From the NCBI RefSeq assembly GCF_021462225.1, contig NC_061802.1, forward strand, positions 9,567,859-9,631,858: a stretch of DNA of 64,000 nt, given 5' to 3'. The position numbers were made by a program, and so were the translations under genes. The DNA is from Girardinichthys multiradiatus (Eukaryota > Chordata > Actinopteri > Cyprinodontiformes > Goodeidae). This document shows, piece after piece, positions 47,654 through 64,000 of this stretch (its first letter is position 1; each line of letters begins with the position of its first letter). Under the pieces are notes generated by a model. It ran no database searches, had not been told where the DNA came from, and saw only the letters and a list, made by a program, of their open reading frames with translations.

Positions 47654-48015
47654 GGGCTGCACGGTGGCACAGTTGGTAGCACTGTTGCCTTGCAGCAAGA
47701 AGGTCCTGGGTTCGATTCCCAGCCAGGGGTCTTTCTGCATGGAGTTTGCATGTTCTCCCTGTGCATGCGTGGGTTCTCACCAGGTACTCCGGCTTCCTCC
47801 CACAGTCCAAAGACATGCCTGTTAGGTTAATTGGTCTCTCTAAATTGACCTTAGGTGTATGAATGAGTGTGTGCATGATTGTTTGTGTGTTGCCCTGCGA
47901 TGGACTGGCGATCTGTCCAGGGTGTACCCTGCCTCTCGCCCATAGACTGCTGAAGATAGGCACCAGCTCCCCTGCAACCCACTATGGAATAAGCAGTAGA
48001 AAATGACTGACTGAC
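47654..48015 (+). mobile_element. tRNA-derived SINE, full length
   Basis: It starts GGGCTGCACGGTGGCACAGT. Pol III box A TGGCACAGTTGG is at 47665-47676 and box B GGTTCGATTCC at 47709-47719. A long non-tRNA body follows and the tail is (TGAC)n. The flanks are both TATTAAATAAA-like, an AT-rich target duplication that is hard to bound exactly. A 3' fragment of the same family lies at 20346-20470. Confidence 0.88.
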
Positions 48016-49349
48016 TATTAAATAAAATTCTCAGATTCATAATAACAAAGAAAATAATTTCTCTATTTCTATTTGCATTTTCAAAAAGTAACATGTCAAT
48101 ATGGGTTTTTTTCCCATCTCGGTAATCAATAGAAGAATTTAATTGAGATTTTAGCAATCAAACTCTTCTTAGAAATGCCAGTTATGAAGGGGTCAACAAA
48201 AATCAACCTAAGTATTCTGCTTTTTATGCACTGTTAGTAACACTGTTATATTTTATGAGGTTTAACCTACATATGGAAAGCCTTTATTATTATTTATTGT
48301 ATAACTCCGCTCTGGTTGTTGATTTACTATTTCAATGTAAGCAGATAGAAATACTTCTAATGCTGATTCTGAAGTAGCAACAGGCACACAATTCTGTGTA
48401 CATTTTGATAGATACTGAAATGCTGATGGATACTGAGATCTTGATGGATACTGAGCTGTACGCAGTGTTTAGTTGGAAAAGAAAAAATCTGATCTACCTA
48501 TGATCCACTCAGGGATTTGATAATTATGGTAAGTAATGTGCTCTCAAAATATAAAGCATGATCTGGATGATGTAAGTGTCTCATCACTAGAGGATAAGTC
48601 TATTTTTCCTCTTGGTTTTTTTAATCATCCCCACATTCCAAAAAGTATGTTAGGAAAAATCCCTTATTGAACAAAAACAAATCTCCCTACCAGGGTGTCT
48701 CTTCTTTGTATTACCACTGCTCATCATCACTGAGTCTGTGACATGTAGTCTGGGAAGCGACCTTGCAGACATCTGCTGTATGTTAATGTGTGCAAAGACA
48801 TTTCTACTCATACAAACATAAGCACAGTGTGTGTGTCTGTCTGTCAGCCTTATGTCACATTAGGACAGCCCTGTCAGATTGTGCGTTGGCTGTGGTGTTG
48901 AGTCTGTGTCACTCAGTGTTCCCATCTTGGCACATTAGAGCCAGACCTCTAAATATGCAGCAAACAGAGCCACATCAACGAAAATGAAGGGTCACACAGT
49001 GGACTTAAAAACACCTTCATAACAACATATTCAGTGTCATTTTCCAGCTCTAACCTGAAATGGGAGGTTGATGCTATATTTTTCTCATGTGGGTCAGGTT
49101 TAGTTCATATTTAATCTGCTAAAAAATTATGCTTTTTATGCTAACTATTTCACATCAATGGTAATTTGCATTTATTTTGGTTGCTTCAACATCCATGTAT
49201 AAACAGTTTTTATACAAGTATTTATATCTGTTCACATTTTGTCATTTTACAATTATACAAACTATTTTAGTGGAATTTAAAGACGACACAAAATAGACCA
49301 TTATTTTGAAGTCGAAGGTAAAAACACATTCTCTTTTTTGCAAATAAAA
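48016..49349. other. Intergenic sequence, no feature seen
   Basis: Short near-repeats of GATACTGAGAT-type words occur at 48410-48460. Nothing else was recognised. Confidence 0.45.
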
Positions 49350-50442
49350 AGACTATAGGCCTGTTTCCCTAACGGTTATGAAATCCTTTGAGCGGCTGAT
49401 GTTGAAGCACCTGAAGGACATCACAGGCCCCTGCTGGACCCCCTGCAGTTTGCCTACCGGGACAAACAGGTCAGCAGATGATGCAGTAAACATGGGACTA
49501 CACTTCATCCAGCAACACCTCGACCACCCAGACATCCTCCACCAGAAGCTCATCCAGCTCTCCCCACTTCTCTCACCTCAGTGGACCAGTCTGTGAAACT
49601 CTTGAAGCTTACAGATAACACCACTGTTATTGGTCTGATCCAGGACAGTGATGAGCCTGCTTACAGACAGGAGGTGGATCAGCTGGTACACTGGTGTGAT
49701 CAGAACCACCTGGAACTGAACACACTCAAGACTGTGGAGATGATGCTGGACTTTCGGAAAACAATATCCCCACATACACCCTCAACATCCTCAAAAACAC
49801 TATCTGCTGTGGACCACTTCCAGTTCCTAGAAAGCACCATTTCTCAAAACCTGAGATGGTCCTTACACATAGACAAGGTTCAGAAGAAGACTCAGCAGAG
49901 ACTGCACTTCCTGAGGCAACTCAAGAAGTACAATAATCCACAGGAGCTGTTGGTCATCTTCTACACTGCCATAATTCAGTCTGTCCAGCTCAGTGTGGTT
50001 TGGCTCATCCACAAAACAGGACAGGTCCAGACCAAAATGAACAATCAGGGCTGCAGAGAGAATCATCAAGGCTGACTTTCCCTCGATCCGGGACTTCACG
50101 GTTCAGCAAAAAAGCAACTAAAATCTCTGCAGACCCCACACACCCTGCACACAAACTGTTTAAGCTTTTGCCTTCAGGTGGCGCTACAGAACGCTGTCTG
50201 CTAAACCCAGATGCGACAGAGACAGTTTCTTCCCCCAGACTGTTTCTCTGAACAACACTTGACAGTCAGAGTTCCAGAACAACACCATGCATACTTGAAC
50301 TGAACTCACATTATATTCTATTGTAAAGTCAATTGTGTATCGATGTACATTCAAAAATACTTTCTTTATTATTGAGAGCAGAGTGTACTGGAGTCAGATT
50401 CCTTGTTTGTCTGTACAAACTTGGCAATAAAGCTGATTCTGA
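49350..50442 (+). mobile_element. Rex1 LINE, 5'-truncated with RT core deleted
   Basis: The plus strand reads VMKSFERLMLKHLKDITGP, then RSADDAVNMGLHFIQQHLDH. It then jumps to KLLKLTDNTTVIGLIQDSDE and HWCDQNHLELNTLKTVEMML, so the central RT block between them is missing. The copy ends GGCAATAAAGCTGATTCTGA, the Rex1-type 3' tail. A further 164-codon frame (49581-50075) is open but fragmentary. Confidence 0.8.
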
Positions 50443-50602
50443 AATGAAAGTCTGAAAAGAATGGCAGGCCTTTGCATTTAGGAACCCTGAGTCAAGACTT
50501 TGTTGAACTACCTATCCTTGCTGGTAACTATTTTTGGGGGGTATGTATGTAACAGCTTTACTCGTTTAAAAATTGCAAATCATCTTGTTTTGTTTAAAAT
50601 AG

Positions 50603-50998
50603 AGCCAGCCTAAGCATCCGGGGATCAGGCCGCTGAGGTCTCCACCTTCGTCCGCCACCCAATCCTCTTTGCACCGGTCCCTCACGGTTCCCCCTGCAGG
50701 TGGTGGGCCCACTGTGGGATGGCCTCGCATCTTTCATTCGGGCTTGACCCGGCCGGGTCCCGTGAGGAGCAACCCAGCCACCAGGCACTCTCCGGCGAGT
50801 CCTGACCCCAGGCCTGGCTCCAGGGTGGGACCCCGGCTCCGCTGTACCGGGCGACGTCACGTGCCTCGATATTTTAGTCCTCATGAAGTATTCTTGACCG
50901 AAAGAACGAGATTCCGGATACAAGCGGCTGAAATGAGCTTCCTCCGTAGGGTGGCCAGGCACTCCCTTAGAGATAGGGTGAGGAGCTCGTCCATCATT
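50603..50998. mobile_element. Rearranged Rex3 fragment with two opposed pieces
   Basis: 50603-50895 matches the Rex3 5' region in minus orientation (compare 6350-6650). 50899-50998 matches the reverse-transcriptase C-terminus in plus orientation, reading RTRFRIQAAEMSFLRRVARH. The two pieces meet head to head at about 50896. Neither a 3' tail nor the middle of the element is present. Confidence 0.82.
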
Positions 50999-51545
50999 TA
51001 ATGAAGCAAGGACGTTCCAGATATTTAACAACATTAGGATTAAAGCCTTTATCTTATGTCCCATTCACATAAAAAGAAACACAAAAAAACCTCCAAATAT
51101 TATATTCCATAGTGGTCTTCTAGAAAGGATGGCAACCTAACTTTAAATTATAATATCTAATGCTGAGGGGGAAAAGTTTGGGAGAAGAAAGAATAAGGAA
51201 ATAACTCAAACTTTCAGAAACTACAAGAACATCCAATGAATTGACGTAACCGGTCTGATCAACTAATCTGAAGCAGAATGTGGGAAATATTTGGCCACAT
51301 TGCTTAATAGCCAGCCAACAAGAAAAGTTATTATATTTTTTTGTACCACATTGTTCAAACTCAGTAGGAATCATTAAATATAAAACTGTTATCGTAAATA
51401 AAATACCATCTCCTGCTGGAGCTACTTTCCATTCAAGGTTCTCAAACGGTCATTCGAATTAATAAAAACACGGGCTTACAGGCTTATCAGTTAACTTAAA
51501 GCTAACCAGTCATGCATTATTTTAAAAGTCATTTACAATACAATA

Positions 51546-52627
51546 TACTCACCGGTCTCTTTATTAGGGACACCTCGCTAGTACCGCCTTAATCCTTCGT
51601 GGCATAGATTCAACAAGGTACTGGAAACATTCCTCAGAGAGTTTGGTCCATATTGACATGATAGCATCACACAGATGCTGCAGATTTGTCGGCTGCACAT
51701 CCATGATGCAAATCTCCCGTTCCACCACATCCCAAAGGTGCTCTACTGGATTGAGATCTGTTGACTGTGGAGGCCATTTGAGTACAGTGAACTCATTGTC
51801 ATGTTCAAGAAACCAGTCTGAGATGATTCGTGCTTTATGACATGGCACGTTATCCTGCTGGAAGTAACCATCAGAAGATGGGTACACTGTGGTCATAAAG
51901 GGATGGACATGGTCAGCAACAATACTCAGGTAGGCTGTGGCGTGGACACGATGCTCAATTGGTACTAAAGGGCCCAAAGTGTGCCAAGAAAATAACCCCC
52001 ACACCATTACACCACCAGCCTGAACCGTTGATACAAGGCAGGATGGATCCATGCTTTCATGTTGTTGACGCCAAATTCTGACCCTACCATCCGAACGTCG
52101 CAGCAGAAGTCGAGACTCATCAGACCAGGCATCATTTTTCCAATCTTCTATTGTCCAATTTTGCTGAGCCTGTGCGAATTATAGCCTCAGTTTCCTGTTC
52201 TTAGCTGACAGGAGTGGCACCCAATATGGTCTTCTGCTGCTGTAGCCCATCCACCTCAAGGTTCATCGTGTTGTGCGTTCAGAGATGCTCTTCTGCATGC
52301 CTTGGTTGTAACGAGTGGTTATTTGAGTTAATTGTTGCCTTTCTATCAGCTAACTGTAAACCGTAGAGATGGTAGTGCGTGAAAATCCCAGTAGATCAGC
52401 AGTTTCTGAAATACTCAGACCAAACCATCTGGCACCAACAACCATGCCACGTTCAAAGTCACTTAAATCACCTTTCTTCCCCATTCTGACGCTCAGTTTG
52501 AACTGCAGCGGTCTTGACAATGTCTACATGCCTAAATTCATTGAGTTGCTGCCATGGGATTGGTTGATTAGAAATTTGCGTTAACGAGCAGTTGGACAGG
52601 TGTACCTAATAAAGTGGCCAGTGAGTG
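51546..52627 (-). mobile_element. Tc1 element, third family, degraded
   Basis: The ends are ACTCACCGGTCTCTTTATTA on the left and the complement of AATAAAGTGGCCAGTGAGTG on the right, with TA at the right edge and a TA-like left flank. The family is the same as the older copy at 36017-37237. Length is 1082 bp. Confidence 0.9.
51564..52484 (-). pseudogene. Degraded Tc1 transposase
   Basis: A start at 52484 reads MGKKGDLSDFERGMVVGARW. A stop interrupts the helix-turn-helix region, and further shifts follow. The C-terminal 162 codons from 52052 to 51564 are open. They hold GGVMVWGLFSWHTLGP, FQQDNVPCHKA and STDLNPVEHLW, two of the three DDE acids. The end SMPRRIKAVLA is typical of Tc1 transposases. 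Confidence 0.88.
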
Positions 52628-53029
52628 TATTACTATACAATCACTCATATGAGAGATACTTTTTATGTGTATTATGAGATTTAGACAAATTTTTATTGAA
52701 CATAAAAGTTATTAGTCATTCATTTTAATGATTCAATACCCCATCAGCATGTGATAAGACGTTGTTTTCCCTGATTCAGAGTTGAGGATATTTTCAAGAC
52801 TTGCATGTGCGTAAAAGGTCAGACCTTGGTGTGTTTACTTGAAGGAAACAACACGGAAAAATATATTTTCATGCTTTGCTTTTAATCACTTGATAAAAAA
52901 GTATTTCAGATTTATTTTTAAACACAATATACAAGATCATACCATACATTGCGTGAAACATTTATTAACCCACCTCCAACAACTGGTGGACTTTAACAGA
53001 TTAACAATACAAAATAAAGGAACCCATCT

Positions 53030-53113
53030 CTCATGCACCAACTACGCCAAAACAAATTCCTTGTATGTCCAAAAACGTACTTGGCAATAAAGCTTTTCTG
53101 ATTCTGATTCTGA
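53030..53113 (+). mobile_element. Rex1-type 3' end fragment
   Basis: AACAAATTCCTTGTATGTCC, then TTGGCAATAAAGCTTTTCTG and (ATTCTG) repeats form the Rex1-type tail. Only about 80 bp is present. Confidence 0.68.
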
Positions 53114-55797
53114 TGTAGATAGTGCTAAATCTGGCTAACCATTTGGACACAACTAGGACCAAAAAAGCTTGAACATAGATAACATTAATACTGACAAATG
53201 TCTGTCAAAACTGCTAACAAGTTTGGTCAGAAGAGTTCGCACATTTGCACAGTCAGTTATATAAGATCAGGATTTGTTATTGACTCAAAACAACTCACAT
53301 CAGTGCCAGGCATATTTTAGCATGCTACTGATAATATCTCCTACTTTAGGTGAAGTGCAATTCGTGTAAAAGGAGACGATTGTTTTGTGTTTGTCAGTCA
53401 AACTTCTGTCTGGCTTATGTGAGCTGTCAAATCTGACAAAATTAAGCTATTTGTGAACTTTTAAACTTAGCAACACCTATGCTTCAGTATTCCTTAGCTA
53501 ACTTGTATGTATCCTATATCCAAGCCTATAAAGTTTAATGTGTCCTCCATGTGACCTTTTGGTTACCAATTTGCTGATGTCACATAAAAGCCTTGTAATC
53601 CCAGTTAGTTATCTGAAAGCTGGGTTTGATTTAAAGAAAAATAGAATATAAGGTTTTCTGTTGAATTCATTGTAAAATTTATTAAATTCAAGAACATTTT
53701 TGGTTTATGTTTGTGCATCATTAACAATTTTAATGTCTGTGCGAAATTACGTAACACAAATTGAGATTTTATGTAAAAGAAAAAGTAGTAGTTACAAGGT
53801 TTTCATATGACAACATACCTTTTTAGCCGCTGCTCTGCTGGGCACTCAAAACATTGTGCGAATATATATGTATATATATTTATATAAAAACAATATACAA
53901 TTATATAAAAAAAGACTCTATTCCAGAGTCCTCTACACATTAAACACCACCACTTCCAGGTAATGCAAGTGCATATAAATTAAAATAGATTTTACACTAA
54001 ACCAATATTTCTTATTTACAAGTTTAAAGTAGAGAATAAATACACACTGTTATAAACAGCAAAAGGACCAAACAGGACCCAACTTGAGCTCATAACGACA
54101 AACAGCAGAGACTAATTTGTGGAGTGATTTTGGGGATGGTAAGGCCTGATTCAAACACACAGACGATCCACTCCCATTTAAAACATGTATACTGCACACA
54201 AATGATTGCCACTTAAGCATGCTTTTGGGAAATGAAACCAAGTACCTTTGAGTATCAATAAACCTATATGAAAGCGGACAGATTTATGCAACTAGGACAC
54301 CCATTATGATCAGTTGTAGGAAGGTCTGCAAACCGTTTTAAGCCTTCAGGACCATTTCTCATGTCCTTACAGTTCCAAAGCTTCACTGTGTCTCTCTGAA
54401 TTCAGATATCCTGTCTGGAAGGTTTGGGAATTCAGCTGACGTCAATGAGCAGATCCTTATCACGAGGAAGAAATACTTGTCCTGATTGTTTTGGGGTTGT
54501 TGTGCCAGAGCCCAGAGGAGCGTGTAAACCATGTGAATTCTGTCCATCAGCGGGTTTTAGACAGGCTGCTATAATTGCAGCTTTAATCATCTGGGCCTGG
54601 TCCTGATTGCAGAAAAGGCAGGGGAGCGTTACATCAGACCAATCTGGGTTCTGAACCTCTTCTGGCTGACAGGATTGTTAGGACTAGAGCATACCTGGGA
54701 GCTAAAAATAGACTCATTTCGTCCTTGGCAGACTTAATTTCCCATTTTATCCTTGATCCAGGCAGCCAGATGTCAGGAGCCATTTGTTTCACTACTAACA
54801 TGTTATGAAAAATTTATTTGGATCAAAAACACTTGGTAAAACTATGTGGAAATTGAAAGAGTACACAAAAAATAGGGCATATCCTCAAATTGAAGTTATG
54901 GGGTGAAAAAAATCAGGAAAGCTCAATGGTTTACAGGTCATCAAAAACAAAACAGTGGAGGATGGAAAGAGATGTGTTTAGATGCAAAATTGACATTCAC
55001 TGACTGATACAAAAAGCAACATACCAAATATGTAACATGACCCATAACTAAACATATGTTTGGATGTTACCTGTGCTCAGATAGAAAAAAAAAATAGATT
55101 AATGAATGTGGACATTTTCCCATTTAATGTAGATGAGTCCAAGAACTGTTTGTCGACATTTGCTTGGATTTCTCTATTGCCCAATACGTGGAAGACTTTG
55201 CTCTTTAACATACAAAAACTGTATTTTCTCTTTTTTTCATAAAGGAAATAAAAGCATTTCACAAACACTAGTGTGTTCAATAAATAAAAAAGAAAAACTA
55301 TTATAAAGACAGTTGTAAAAAAGGCACACAAAAAGTCCTTTGACAAATGGTACAGAAATAGGTAAACACGTTCTCTTGCTATACAAATGTGTCTCCATCA
55401 GTAGATCTTACTCTATGCTACTTCAAGATCTTATATCTGTAGAAAAAAAAAACATCTTAAGGTACAAAACTTCTCTCAGTAGTGTCATTGTCCATATAAT
55501 GCCTGTCCAGAAAAGATGAGGAGCCATTTTCCAAACTGGCTGAAATCCTTCAAGCTCCACTTTCGCCCATCAAGACTAAAATTTTCGCAGCAAATATTTC
55601 CTGAGAACTCTGAAGCCACCTCTGTGAAACTGTCCATCTGTGTCTGGCTTCAAACACCCAAGTGCAAGTTTTCCCTGTGCGGGCCAAAACTAAGCCCTTG
55701 CTACTGAGGGCTTACTCAAAAGCACAGCTGCAAGAGGGTATTTCCCCCCCTTTTCTAAAAACTTTCAAATCACCATGAGAGCCTCTCACTCGAAGCC
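53114..55797 (-). other. Downstream region and probable 3' UTR of pde4b
   Basis: No repeat was recognised from about 53.1 to 55.8 kb except short AT-rich runs at 53860-53920 and A-runs near 55440. A repeat-poor stretch directly after the stop codon is what a long 3' UTR would look like. Its left end is not defined. Confidence 0.45.
54813..54818 (-). terminator. Candidate pde4b polyadenylation signal (AATAAA)
   Basis: An AATAAA hexamer lies on the minus strand about 980 bp past the pde4b stop, and a second one lies at 53678-53683. The stretch 53.7-55.8 kb has no repeat that I recognise and is a plausible 3' UTR. Nothing in the sequence decides which site is used. Confidence 0.3.

Positions 55798-64000
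<8,203 letters not shown>

Noticed and set aside
47654..47730. Possible tRNA gene (boxes A and B present)
   Set aside because: The boxes belong to the head of a SINE with a long non-tRNA body and a TGAC tail. No cloverleaf with a CCA-type acceptor stem is evident.

Overview
The window is nuclear DNA of a ray-finned fish. The evidence is one multi-exon vertebrate gene with GT-AG introns, plus a teleost-type repeat load: Rex1, Rex3 and L2 LINEs, several Tc1 families, hAT-like MITEs, a tRNA-derived SINE and solo LTRs. A percomorph, perhaps a cyprinodontiform, is my guess from the repeat types and is weakly supported. There are no operons, bacterial genes, CRISPR arrays or stand-alone RNA genes.

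The only host gene I can support is a cAMP phosphodiesterase of the PDE4 family, best matched to PDE4B, on the minus strand. Eight coding exons lie between 62792 and 55798. They run from the second half of UCR2 through the whole HD-type catalytic domain to the stop codon, 510 codons, and all join in frame at GT-AG junctions. The 5' exons (isoform-specific N-termini, UCR1, start of UCR2) lie beyond the right edge. The intron at 56751-58892 carries a complete Tc1 element in the opposite orientation. The 3' UTR lies to the left of 55798.

The other 55 kb is a gene desert of nested transposons. From left to right: a perfect 358-bp tandem duplication at the 3' junction of a nearly full-length Rex3 (2.8-6.9 kb); Tc1 fossils and Rex1 tails (7-15 kb); an LTR-like repeat with a 5-bp duplication (10.2-11.1 kb); a long inverted-repeat element around a CpG-richer core with a perfect RFX X-box (18.7-20.5 kb); two solo LTRs with 5-bp duplications (23.9-24.6 and 29.1-29.7 kb), the first inside a minus-strand L2 (23.2-26.95 kb); an intact 334-codon Tc1 transposase (27.1-28.7 kb); a long plus-strand L2 (30.6-35.0 kb); a Tc1 fossil carrying two nested short elements (36.0-37.2 kb); a Tc1 with one nonsense codon (40.9-42.1 kb); a promoter-like and LTR-like stretch (46.0-47.6 kb); a SINE (47.65-48.0 kb); a deleted Rex1 (49.35-50.44 kb); an inverted Rex3 fragment (50.6-51.0 kb); and another Tc1 pseudogene (51.5-52.6 kb).

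I found no clearly new biological system. The observations most worth checking are: the Phe at the UCR2 capping position of this PDE4B-like protein; the intact Tc1 transposase and its sister copy with an 8-bp slippage deletion; two L2 copies that share the same coding lesion but carry a common 3' module at different places; the inverted-repeat element with the X-box core; and the perfect tandem duplication.
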